From Hymenobacter wooponensis (lineage in GTDB: Bacteria; Bacteroidota; Bacteroidia; Cytophagales; Hymenobacteraceae), in assembly GCF_004745865.1 (NCBI RefSeq), contig NZ_SRKZ01000002.1, forward strand, positions 248,001 through 312,000: a stretch of DNA of 64,000 nt. Direction: 5' to 3'. Under the pieces are notes generated by a model that saw only the letters and a list, made by a program, of their open reading frames with translations, ran no database searches and was not told the DNA's origin. Both the position numbers and the translations under genes were made by a program. Positions 57,046-64,000 of this stretch are shown here, in pieces (the first letter of the stretch is position 1; the number at the start of each line of letters is the position of its first letter).

Positions 57046-59004
57046 ATGCAAGTAGTTCACTATAGCCAGTTCTGGCGGCGAGCGGCCCCGGTAGCGGCGG
57101 CGGGTCTGTGCCTAGCAGCACTAGCCTTTCCAGCCGCGGCCCAGCAGCTGCTCCCCGATACGGTGCAGCAGCTGCCCTCAGTGCGGGTTACTGGCCTACG
57201 ACTGGACCGCTTTGCGGTAGGCAGCCGCCGCCTGGTTTTAGATTCCCTTGCTCTTAACACCTACCAAACCGGTACGCTGGCCGATGTGCTAAGCGCCCGC
57301 ACCACCCTGTACATCAAAAACTACGGGCCCGGCCAGCTTGCCTCCATTTCATTGCGAGGAACTACGGCCCGGCACACGGCTGTACTTTGGAACGGGTTTA
57401 ACATCAACCTACCTTCCCTGGGTGAAGCTGATTTTGCCTTGTTGCCGGTTAGTGGGGCTACTCAAGTAGTTATTCAGCCCGGCCCGGCCAGCGCCACATA
57501 CGGCAACGGAGCTGTGGGCGGCACCGTGCTACTGTCGGCGCCGGAGCGCTGGAATGCCGGCTGGCGCGGTTCAGCTCAGGCCGACTACGGTAGTTTTGGG
57601 CTGCGGGCGGGTAATTTAGAGGCTAGCTATAGCAATCAGAAGCTGGCCCTGCGCACTAGCCTGCTATACCGCCAAGCTGAAAATAATTTTGCCTATTACG
57701 AGCGAGCAGCAGCCGGCCGAGTACGGCGCGAGCAGGAAAACGCGGCACTTCGGCAAGCTAGCATCACGCAAGACCTAACGCTACGCCTGGGCCAGCGTAG
57801 TGAGCTAACGGCTGCCGTCTGGCTCACCGACGCCGACCGGCAGATTCAGCCGGGCATCGGCACCAACAACACCAATGCCCGCGAGCGGGACCAGAGTCGC
57901 CGCCTCACGGCAGGTTACCGTTATGTAGGCTCCCGCCACGAATGGGCAGCGCGGGTGGCGTGGTTCGAAGACGTTATCAACTACCGCGATGATGTAAGCG
58001 GCCTCAGCGAATCAACGGTGCATACAACCCAGGCCCAGGCCGAGCATACGTGGCGGCTGGCGCCTAATGCTTCCTTGCGGGCCGGGCTGGAAGCACAGCA
58101 CTTCGCGGCCCAGGTAGATGGCTATGGCACTCGCCCGCGCACTGAAAACCGCTTCTCGGGCTTTGCGCTGCTACGCTACGACCCACGGCCCCGGCTACGC
58201 CTTTCCTTGAACGTACGCCAAGCAGTGCTGCCTGGCCAACAGCCCCCCCTCACTCCTACCATCGGCACTGAGTGGGTAGCCTGGCAAAACACCAGCCACG
58301 CCCTAAATCTCAAGGCCAGTGCCTCGCGCAGCTACCGGGCCCCAACACTCAATGAGCGGTATTGGCGCCCCGGCGGCAATCCCAATTTGCTGCCCGAGGA
58401 AAGTGTAGGCTACGAGGGTGGCCTAGTCCATGAGTTTACCCAAGCGCCCACCCACTTGCGCCTGCGCACTGAGCTGACAGCTTACCGCCAGTTGGTAGAG
58501 AATTGGGTGCAGTGGACGCCAGGAGCAGGCTACTGGTCACCGCGCAACCTGCGGCAGGTAAGGGCTCAGGGCCTAGAGGCCAGCACGCAGCTGGGCTGGG
58601 AGCCGGGGGCCTACCACCTCACGGCCCGCGCGTCTTACGCCCTTACTCAGTCGGAGAAAACCCAGGGTACGGCTGCCGATACCGACCCCACAGGCCGGCA
58701 ACTGCCCTTTGTGCCCCGGCACGCAGCCGCCCTCAGCACCGACCACCTCTGGCGCGGCTGGCAGCTCAGCACCACGCTCACCTTTACCAGCTACCGCTAC
58801 ACCGATGCTTCCGCCACGCAGTTCCTGCCTTCTTATCTGCTGCTGAATGGGGCGGTGGGCCGCACCGTGGCGGTGGGGCCTACCTGGAAAGTGCTGGTGC
58901 TGGCTCAGGGCTATAACCTCACCAACCGCAGCTACCAAAGCTACCAGAACAGCGCTATGCCTCTGCGCAACGGCTCATTGAGCCTCCGACTACTGTGGCA
59001 CTAA
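57046..59004 (+). CDS. btuB: TonB-dependent receptor, BtuB-like (cobalamin uptake)
   Basis: This is an outer-membrane receptor of 652 aa. It has a signal peptide (GLCLAALAFPAAAQQ), a TonB-box-like LPSVRVTGL, a plug domain (DVLSARTTLYIKNYGPGQLA, SISLRGTTARHTAVLWNGFN, then GPASATYGNGAVGGTVLLSA) and a 22-strand-type barrel ending in SLSLRLLWH. The cobalamin riboswitch upstream and the beta-propeller lipoprotein gene immediately downstream (overlap or 35-base gap) make vitamin B12 the likely substrate. The inner-membrane BtuCD genes are not in the window. Confidence 0.85.
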   Translation: MQVVHYSQFWRRAAPVAAAGLCLAALAFPAAAQQLLPDTVQQLPSVRVTGLRLDRFAVGSRRLVLDSLALNTYQTGTLADVLSARTTLYIKNYGPGQLASISLRGTTARHTAVLWNGFNINLPSLGEADFALLPVSGATQVVIQPGPASATYGNGAVGGTVLLSAPERWNAGWRGSAQADYGSFGLRAGNLEASYSNQKLALRTSLLYRQAENNFAYYERAAAGRVRREQENAALRQASITQDLTLRLGQRSELTAAVWLTDADRQIQPGIGTNNTNARERDQSRRLTAGYRYVGSRHEWAARVAWFEDVINYRDDVSGLSESTVHTTQAQAEHTWRLAPNASLRAGLEAQHFAAQVDGYGTRPRTENRFSGFALLRYDPRPRLRLSLNVRQAVLPGQQPPLTPTIGTEWVAWQNTSHALNLKASASRSYRAPTLNERYWRPGGNPNLLPEESVGYEGGLVHEFTQAPTHLRLRTELTAYRQLVENWVQWTPGAGYWSPRNLRQVRAQGLEASTQLGWEPGAYHLTARASYALTQSEKTQGTAADTDPTGRQLPFVPRHAAALSTDHLWRGWQLSTTLTFTSYRYTDASATQFLPSYLLLNGAVGRTVAVGPTWKVLVLAQGYNLTNRSYQSYQNSAMPLRNGSLSLRLLWH

Positions 59005-59039
59005 TCTCTTCGTCATTTCTTTCTCAACCTTTACTTAGT

Positions 59040-60131
59040 ATGAAGTCTTTTTCCGCCTTTACTGGCCTACCATTCCGCGTGCTACTAAGCAGTGCTGCCG
59101 CCCTTGCCCTGTTTAGCTGCGACCCGAATAATGACCCCACTCCCGAAGAAAAGCCCGTTGTGACCAGCAGCGTGTTTGTGGTAAATGAGGGCAACTTCCG
59201 CCGGGCCAACTCCGATATCAGTCTGTTCAGCAAAGCTACTAACCGGGTTACCAATGCTACCCTGTTCACTTCTGTAAATGGCCGGCCCCTCGGCGACGTG
59301 GCCCAGAGCATGGCCGTGCAGGACTCCCTGGGCTACATTGTGGTCAACAACAGCAATAAGCTAGAGGTGGTGTCGCTGGCTAAGTTTCGCTCGAAAGCTA
59401 CCATTACTGGCCTGAAGCTGCCGCGCTATTTCGTAGCCGCCTCTTCAGATAAAGGCTATGTGACGGAAACAGTGGCCTACGGCGGCGACGGACAAGTGTC
59501 GGTTATTAACCTGAAGACTAACACCGTAACCAAATCTATTGCGGTAGGTGCGCAGCCCGAGCGCCTAACGGTGTCGGGCAACCGCCTGTACGTGACCAAC
59601 AATGGTGGCAACACCGTAACGGTCATCAACACGGCTACCGACGCGGTGGAAGGCACCATTACGGTGGGCGACTCCCCAAACAGCGCCGTGACGGACCGCA
59701 ACGGCAACGTGTGGGTGCTCAGTGGCGGTAAAGTGGTGTATAACGCCGACTACACAGCCATCGACTACTCTAAAACAACTAAGGGCAGCCTATCCCTAAT
59801 TGTGCCTGGTCAGTTAACGGCCCAGACTCGGGAAGTAGAAACCAACACTAGCTCACCTAGCCGGCTAACCATTAATGGCCGCCGCGACCAGCTATACTAC
59901 ACCTACCGGGGCGGAGTGTACACGCTGGGCATCGGCGACGCAAACCTGCCCACTAACCCGCTCATCCGTCGGAGCTTCTACGGCCTGGGCGTCGACCCAC
60001 AGGACAACACGATTTATGGCGGCATCGGCTCCTTCACAGCCAACGATAAGGTAATCCGTTACCAAAGCAACGGCGCAGCCATCGACTCATTCACGGTAGG
60101 CATCGGCCCGAATGGGTTTGTTTTCTATTAG
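59040..60131 (+). CDS. BtuG-like beta-propeller lipoprotein (DUF5074/YncE family)
   Basis: This is a 363-aa lipoprotein. The signal peptide ends AALALFSC, followed by acidic DPNNDPTPEEKP as in surface-exported lipoproteins. The remainder has repeated beta-propeller blades with VFVVNEGN, AQPERLTVSGNRLYVTNNGG and GDSPNSAVTDRNGNVWVLSG units, like YncE and the cobalamin-binding BtuG of Bacteroides. The start at 59040 is chosen because it begins a good signal peptide; an upstream in-frame Met overlaps the receptor gene. It probably caps the receptor and captures B12. Confidence 0.78.
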   Translation: MKSFSAFTGLPFRVLLSSAAALALFSCDPNNDPTPEEKPVVTSSVFVVNEGNFRRANSDISLFSKATNRVTNATLFTSVNGRPLGDVAQSMAVQDSLGYIVVNNSNKLEVVSLAKFRSKATITGLKLPRYFVAASSDKGYVTETVAYGGDGQVSVINLKTNTVTKSIAVGAQPERLTVSGNRLYVTNNGGNTVTVINTATDAVEGTITVGDSPNSAVTDRNGNVWVLSGGKVVYNADYTAIDYSKTTKGSLSLIVPGQLTAQTREVETNTSSPSRLTINGRRDQLYYTYRGGVYTLGIGDANLPTNPLIRRSFYGLGVDPQDNTIYGGIGSFTANDKVIRYQSNGAAIDSFTVGIGPNGFVFY

Positions 60132-60226
60132 TAGGAGCAAGATGAGAGGGCTGTAGCAACTATCCACAATTACCCACTCATCAACTATTTATAAATATCA
60201 TATCAACTTATATCAATATCATACTT

Positions 60227-60275
60227 GAAACGCGAAATGGCCGGCTCCTTTTGGGGGCCGGCCATTTCGCGTTTC
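60227..60275 (+). terminator. Terminator after the B12 operon
   Basis: A 19-bp perfect stem (from GAAACGCGAAATGGCCGGC to GCCGGCCATTTCGCGTTTC) lies between the convergent lipoprotein genes. The A/T ends give tails on both strands. Confidence 0.8.
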
Positions 60276-60308
60276 TTATCGGTTATCAGCAGCTATTTGA
60301 GCGGCTAG

Positions 60309-60584
60309 TTAATCAGCAATACCGTCGCGGTTGTGGTCTTGGGCATCACCAGAGGCCTCGTACTGCTGACGGCCAGTTGGGCGTGTATCCTCAGCGCCGC
60401 GCAAACCGGCGGTAGCTGAGTCAGAGGCGGTAGTGTGGCCCGGATCGGGGTCTTTTCTTTTGTAGTCGCCGCGCTCAACGTTGGTGTCACCTTTATCGGT
60501 GCCAGTGTCGCAGGCGGTAGTAAAAAGGGCTGAGGAAAGCAGCAGCGTAGCAGCCACTGAGCGAAGTGAAATGATGGTTTTCAT
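60309..60584 (-). CDS. Small lipoprotein with thrombospondin-3-like acidic end
   Basis: This is a 91-aa protein. The start at 60584 gives a lipoprotein signal (MKTIISLRSVAATLLLSSAL, then FTTACDTGTD). The mature part is short, charged and probably disordered, ending in DAQDHNRDGIAD, which resembles a calcium-binding thrombospondin type 3 or dockerin-like loop. The function is not known. It has no operon partner and is convergent with the BtuG-like gene. Confidence 0.7.
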   Translation of the reverse strand: MKTIISLRSVAATLLLSSALFTTACDTGTDKGDTNVERGDYKRKDPDPGHTTASDSATAGLRGAEDTRPTGRQQYEASGDAQDHNRDGIAD

Positions 60585-60802
60585 GGTGTAGGGAACAGAA
60601 GCACGAAAAGGAGAAACTATTCTGCTGTACGGCTGACCTCGTTCGTGGTTTTTGCGTACAACCACTGCCTCTACGAAACAGCGCTGGGCTTACTGAGTTA
60701 GGAGAGAGTTACGGGGAGGCTACCGTTCTGTTTTATTCTATAAAACCACGACCATGACTACACGTTACCCCCACCCGCTGCCTCAGCGCGGCGACCCACC
60801 CA

Positions 60803-60820
60803 GCGTATTCCGCAATACGC
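60803..60820 (+). promoter_or_regulatory. Inverted repeat in the promoter of the metal module
   Basis: The 7-bp arms GCGTATT and AATACGC are separated by 4 bases and lie about 12 bases upstream of the TATATTTG box, at the -33 region. It is a candidate operator for the AraC-type regulator encoded downstream; no binding evidence exists. Confidence 0.4.
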
Positions 60821-60831
60821 CACGCAACTAA

Positions 60832-60839
60832 TATATTTG
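60832..60839 (+). promoter_or_regulatory. Promoter box of the membrane protein-regulator pair (TATATTTG)
   Basis: This is an exact TAnnTTTG box 22 bases before the start of the membrane protein gene. Confidence 0.6.
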
Positions 60840-60860
60840 CCGCCCCTCTTTGGGCTGCTT

Positions 60861-61214
60861 ATGAACCGTACCTCCACCTGGTCTGTTACTACCAAACCGC
60901 TTCTGCGGCGGGCAGCTATCTTGGCTGCTACCAGCTTTGGGCTGGCTCTGCTGTTAGTGGCGTATTTGTTTGGGGTACAGGACCATTTCTTTGGCCGCCT
61001 GTTTGGCGCATTTTTCGTATTTTTCTGGCTGTTGGCTGTTACGTTTCTGGGCATTGTGCCTTTCGTGACCTGGGCAGCCGCCAGTTGGTTCGGGAACGCC
61101 TGGACCGAGGCCCCGCCGGCTCCCACTCGGCGTCCTCGCTCTGCCGCTGCCCCTTCTTCCACTCGTAAACCCACGCGGACCGCTACGCGGTTGGACTCAA
61201 CTAAACACCCGTGA
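60861..61214 (+). CDS. Small membrane protein upstream of the HMA-AraC regulator
   Basis: This is a 117-aa protein I do not recognise. The start at 60861 (MNRTSTWSVTTKPLLRRAAI) is preferred because a Met eight codons earlier would lie at or before the predicted transcription start. Two hydrophobic stretches (ILAATSFGLALLLVAYLFGV and GAFFVFFWLLAVTFLGIVPF) are followed by a Pro/Arg/Ser/Thr-rich basic tail. The stop codon overlaps the GTG of the next gene by four bases, so the two are translated together. Confidence 0.7.
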   Translation: MNRTSTWSVTTKPLLRRAAILAATSFGLALLLVAYLFGVQDHFFGRLFGAFFVFFWLLAVTFLGIVPFVTWAAASWFGNAWTEAPPAPTRRPRSAAAPSSTRKPTRTATRLDSTKHP

Positions 61215-61783
61215 AAACGACGCTCCTCCACATCAAAAATATGGTTTGCCCACGCTGCATTGATGCCGTGCGCACCCTCCTCGAACAAGCTGGCTATCAT
61301 GCCACCGATGTAAAGCTCGGTCAGGCGCAACTAGATCAAAGTACGCCCGTAGACCCCGCCTCGGTAGCTCCTATCCTGCGGGAAGCGGGCTTTGATGTGC
61401 TCCTGGGTCGTGCTGATCAGCTGACTGAACAGATTAAGGCCGCCCTGGTAGAATACTTGGAACACCTGCGCACGGCGCGCATGCCGCTTACCACATCGGC
61501 TTTCCTGACGGAGCGCTTTGCGGCTACTTACTCGCACCTTAGCAAGGTGTTCTCGCGCACGGCCAACCTTACAATTGAGAAATACCTCATTCGCCTGAAG
61601 ATTGAGCGAGTGAAAGAGATGCTCAGCTACAACGAAATGACCCTGAGCGAAATAGCTGAGCACATGCGTTACAGCAGTGGCCAGCACCTCAGCAACCAGT
61701 TCCGGCAAGTAACGGGCCGCTCAGTAAGTGAATTCCGCCGCGACCTGATGCCCAAACGCCTCTCGCTAGATCAACTGGTGTAG
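61211..61783 (+). CDS. HMA-AraC fusion, candidate metal-responsive regulator
   Basis: This is a 190-aa protein starting at GTG. The first 70 residues have a heavy-metal-associated-like pattern: TTLLHIKNMVCPRCIDAVRT with MxCxxC metal ligands, then GYHATDVKL and ILREAGFDVLLG. Residues about 85-190 are an AraC-type double helix-turn-helix: LSKVFSRTANLTIEKYLIRL and MTLSEIAEHMRYSSGQHLSN, then FRQVTGRSVSEFRRD. A metal ion, perhaps copper, probably controls DNA binding. It overlaps the membrane protein gene and lies upstream of a Met/His-rich outer-membrane protein. The fusion is seen; the metal is inferred. Confidence 0.8.
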   Translation: MKTTLLHIKNMVCPRCIDAVRTLLEQAGYHATDVKLGQAQLDQSTPVDPASVAPILREAGFDVLLGRADQLTEQIKAALVEYLEHLRTARMPLTTSAFLTERFAATYSHLSKVFSRTANLTIEKYLIRLKIERVKEMLSYNEMTLSEIAEHMRYSSGQHLSNQFRQVTGRSVSEFRRDLMPKRLSLDQLV

Positions 61784-61844
61784 GCTACTGCGCCGGGCAC
61801 AACCTTGCACGTGCCCAGCACAAATCGTGTAAAACTTTGACTCC

Positions 61845-61893
61845 GAAGTCGGGGTACTATTGCAGAGTGATTCTGCTGTAGTACCCCGACTTC
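61845..61893 (+). terminator. Terminator-like hairpin directly before the Met/His-rich protein gene
   Basis: A stem of 16 bp (GAAGTCGGGGTACT paired with AGTACCCCGACTTC and more), with an inner stem and six T, ends at the base before the ATG at 61900. It either ends the regulator transcript or acts as an attenuator in the leader of the next gene. Confidence 0.75.
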
Positions 61894-61899
61894 TTTTTT

Positions 61900-63393
61900 A
61901 TGCGCTCTTCCCGTCTACTCCTGCCCGCTTTGCTGCTCTCGGCTACTGCCTATGCCCAGCATGATATGCACAAGATGGCCGCTCCCACTGACACGGCCCG
62001 CGCCAAAAAAGCCGTGGACCACAGCCAGCACATGGGCCATACTATGCCTGGCATGACAGCCACACCCGATACCTCACGCAAGGCTCAGACAATGCAGGGC
62101 ATGGACCACTCGGGCCACGATATGAGTAACATGGCTGGCATGGACCACGGGGGGATGAACATGAGCCACGCCTACTCGCGCAACTTGCCCATGAGCCGCA
62201 ACGGTTCCGGCACCGCCTGGAACCCCGATAATACACCCATGTTCATGTGGATGCACCACAAGGGCCAGTGGATGATTATGAACCACGGGGCCCTGAACCT
62301 GCGCTACACCAACCAGAACATCGGTCGAAGTAATGGGCAGCGGGGCGGCACCACCTTTGACGCTCCCAACTGGTTTATGACCATGGCTCAGCGCCGCATT
62401 GGGGAGAAAGGTCTGCTGAACCTCACGGCTATGATTTCCTTAGACCCGCTCACGGAAGGCGGCAACGGCTACCCGTTGCTGTTCCAGAGCGGAGAGGCCT
62501 ACAAGGGCAAGCCATTGATTGACCGCCAGCACCCCCACGACTTGTTCTCCGCCCTAAGTGTTGCATATACGCATGCTTTCACCGAGGATGTAGACCTGAC
62601 TGTGTACCTGGGCTACCCGGGTGAGCCGGCCATTGGGCCCGTGGCCTTTATGCACCGCATTTCGGCCATGCCCAACCCCGATGCCGCCCTAGGCCACCAT
62701 TGGCAGGATGCTACTCACATTGCCTTTGGGGTAGCTACAGTAGGCCTGCGCTACAAGCAGTTTAAGCTGGAAGGCTCCAACTTTACTGGTCGGGAGCCTG
62801 ATGAGCACCGCTACGGCTTCGACAAGCCCCGCGCCGACTCATGGGCCGGGCGCCTGAACTGGAACCCCACGCCCTCCCTAGCCCTGCAGGTATCGAAGGC
62901 CTACATCAAGAGTCCCGAGGAGCTGCACCTAGATGAGAACGTGCGTCGCACTACGGCTTCCATTATCCAAAGTAACCAGTGGGGCGACTACCGTTTCATC
63001 ACCTCAGCACTGGTTTGGGGGTTGAATAAGCATGTGGAGGCAGATGGCCATAGCCACGGCAGCGCCTCACACTCCGTGCTGGCTGAAACCAATGTGCAGT
63101 TGGGCAAGCCCGCCGTATACGGCCGCTACGAGTTCGTGCAGAAATCTAATGAAGAGCTGGGAATCCCGCTGTTCGGGCCCGCCGACGAGGAAGTAACCGC
63201 CAACTACAATGTGCACGGCCTGACCGTGGGCGCTAATTACCGCGTGGCCCAGGTAGCAAAAACTGACTTTACCTTGGGTGCCCAGGCCACCGTCTACCGC
63301 CCCGACTCAGATATCCGCTACTTCTACGGTCGCACACCCGTTTCCGCCCAAGTGTATCTGCGCCTGAATCCTTCTTTGATGAAACGGATGTAG
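61900..63393 (+). CDS. Met/His-rich outer-membrane protein, candidate copper-related
   Basis: This is a 497-aa protein. The signal peptide is MRSSRLLLPALLLSATAYAQ. The next 80 residues are Met/His-rich (HDMHKMAAP, HSQHMGHTMPGM, MQGMDHSGHDMSNM), which suits copper or silver binding. The remainder, from about residue 100, is beta-rich with many aromatic residues and HPHDLFSALSVAYTHAFTED, GEPAIGPVAFMHR and VYLRLNPSLMKRM at the end, likely an outer-membrane barrel. It follows the HMA-AraC regulator, which supports a metal-resistance role. The terminator-like hairpin leaves no room for a normal promoter. Confidence 0.75.
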   Translation: MRSSRLLLPALLLSATAYAQHDMHKMAAPTDTARAKKAVDHSQHMGHTMPGMTATPDTSRKAQTMQGMDHSGHDMSNMAGMDHGGMNMSHAYSRNLPMSRNGSGTAWNPDNTPMFMWMHHKGQWMIMNHGALNLRYTNQNIGRSNGQRGGTTFDAPNWFMTMAQRRIGEKGLLNLTAMISLDPLTEGGNGYPLLFQSGEAYKGKPLIDRQHPHDLFSALSVAYTHAFTEDVDLTVYLGYPGEPAIGPVAFMHRISAMPNPDAALGHHWQDATHIAFGVATVGLRYKQFKLEGSNFTGREPDEHRYGFDKPRADSWAGRLNWNPTPSLALQVSKAYIKSPEELHLDENVRRTTASIIQSNQWGDYRFITSALVWGLNKHVEADGHSHGSASHSVLAETNVQLGKPAVYGRYEFVQKSNEELGIPLFGPADEEVTANYNVHGLTVGANYRVAQVAKTDFTLGAQATVYRPDSDIRYFYGRTPVSAQVYLRLNPSLMKRM

Positions 63394-63404
63394 CGTGCGG
63401 TAGC

Positions 63405-63956
63405 TCAGCTAGGTATATCCCCTTCATCGTTTCGGTTTAGGTCACCGGTGTTGTTTTGAATCAGAGGTGGCACATCAAACTGGACTAAATACCCTTGCGG
63501 TGCACCGAGTAGGTTAGTTCCCTTTTGGAAGTCGTTTCTTTCTATCTGCACAGTAGATCTGTACCAGCAGTCAAAGAAATTAACGAAGCTCTTGAATATA
63601 TTATCGGTCAACTGTACCAAACAACCTGGCTGGTTGTGGCCTCCTGCTTGAAAGTCGAGGTAACTGTCGAAAGTGCAGCCTTCGATACTCAATCCATGCG
63701 TGAAGTAAGCAAACTCAAATTCGCATCGTGTAAAATGTGAGTTTACCAGCCTTACAGCGTGGGTGTAATGCATAGTCGATCCTACTAACTCATCTACCCA
63801 GCAGTTTTCTATTTCAACGGGATAGTCGAAGTAGAGATAACCGAGAAGGCTAAGCTGGCCAACAATGTGATAGCCCTGCACAGGATGCTTGGCTTGTATC
63901 CATTGAAGAGCGACAGCCGCTGGAATCTTTGGAAGTTGTTGTGGTGATGTGAGCAT
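63405..63956 (-). CDS. Uncharacterised protein with beta-helix-like pattern
   Basis: This is a 183-aa protein I do not recognise. There is no signal peptide. The middle (about residues 45-150) repeats short hydrophobic-polar units such as VEIENCWVDELVG, VRLVNSHFTRCEFEF, LSIEGCTFDSYLDF and LVQLTDNIFKSFVN, spaced about 20-25 residues apart, as in parallel beta-helix or pentapeptide-like folds. It ends in an acidic tail. Its promoter box is at 63977-63984. Confidence 0.7.
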   Translation of the reverse strand: MLTSPQQLPKIPAAVALQWIQAKHPVQGYHIVGQLSLLGYLYFDYPVEIENCWVDELVGSTMHYTHAVRLVNSHFTRCEFEFAYFTHGLSIEGCTFDSYLDFQAGGHNQPGCLVQLTDNIFKSFVNFFDCWYRSTVQIERNDFQKGTNLLGAPQGYLVQFDVPPLIQNNTGDLNRNDEGDIPS

Positions 63957-63976
63957 TAGGCCATGATATACTAAGT

Positions 63977-63984
63977 CAAATATA
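63977..63984 (-). promoter_or_regulatory. Putative promoter (TATATTTG) of the gene at 63405-63956
   Basis: This is an exact TAnnTTTG box on the minus strand, 20 bases before the start codon. Confidence 0.55.
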
Positions 63985-64000
63985 GACCATACATATACGG

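Noticed and set aside
60758..61330. Minus-strand open frame of 190 codons opposite the membrane protein and HMA-AraC genes
   Set aside because: The plus-strand genes have recognised domains, overlapping start/stop codons and a promoter box; the minus frame has none.

Overview
The window looks like a chromosomal segment of a Bacteroidota member of the Cytophagales, most likely a Hymenobacter-type bacterium. The support is as follows. The promoters carry the Bacteroidota -7 element TAnnTTTG and the genes lack Shine-Dalgarno sequences. A DUF3467 gene follows rpoC. There is a T9SS-type C-terminal sorting domain, a PF14905-type TonB-dependent receptor, and surface lipoproteins with acidic residues after the lipid cysteine. 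The genus is inferred, not proven.

Bases 1-2207 hold the N-terminal part of a TonB-dependent outer-membrane receptor that runs off the window. Bases 2482-38705 form one continuous minus-strand translation and transcription supercluster. Read in the direction of transcription it is: tRNA-Tyr, tRNA-Gly, tRNA-Thr, tuf, tRNA-Trp, secE, nusG, rplK, rplA, rplJ, rplL, rpoB, rpoC, a DUF3467 gene, a glycosyltransferase-like gene, rpsL, rpsG, fusA, rpsJ, an O-antigen-ligase-like gene, then rplC through rplO, secY, map, infA, rpmJ, rpsM, rpsK, rpsD, rpoA and rplQ. Hairpin terminators and TAnnTTTG boxes cut it into shorter units. The two glycan-related genes sit exactly at such breaks, one of them between rpsJ and rplC.

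Bases 38952-49084 carry an M1 aminopeptidase with a single-base frameshift, a biotin carrier protein, pyrH-frr, then a minus-strand run of ECF sigma factor, zinc anti-sigma factor, gmk and nadD. A three-gene polysaccharide or LPS operon follows (glycosyltransferase family 2, family 9, O-antigen ligase). Bases 49224-55925 hold a T9SS-tailed lipoprotein-like protein, a SAM methyltransferase next to an AT-rich gap, ahcY, a DUF4397 lipoprotein, a small secreted protein and a THUMP-like methyltransferase.

Bases 55926-64000 are accessory. They hold a 3-methyladenine DNA glycosylase, then a cobalamin riboswitch driving a BtuB-like receptor and a BtuG-like beta-propeller lipoprotein (a surface vitamin B12 capture unit), and a small lipoprotein. 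Next is a candidate metal-response module: a small membrane protein, an HMA-AraC fusion regulator and a Met/His-rich outer-membrane protein whose start codon abuts a terminator-like hairpin. An uncharacterised protein closes the window.

The points most worth a second look are the HMA-AraC metal module, the RG-rich tails on both S3 and S5, the frameshift inside an inverted repeat in the M1 peptidase, the split of the S10 operon by a polysaccharide gene, and the riboswitch-controlled BtuB/BtuG pair.
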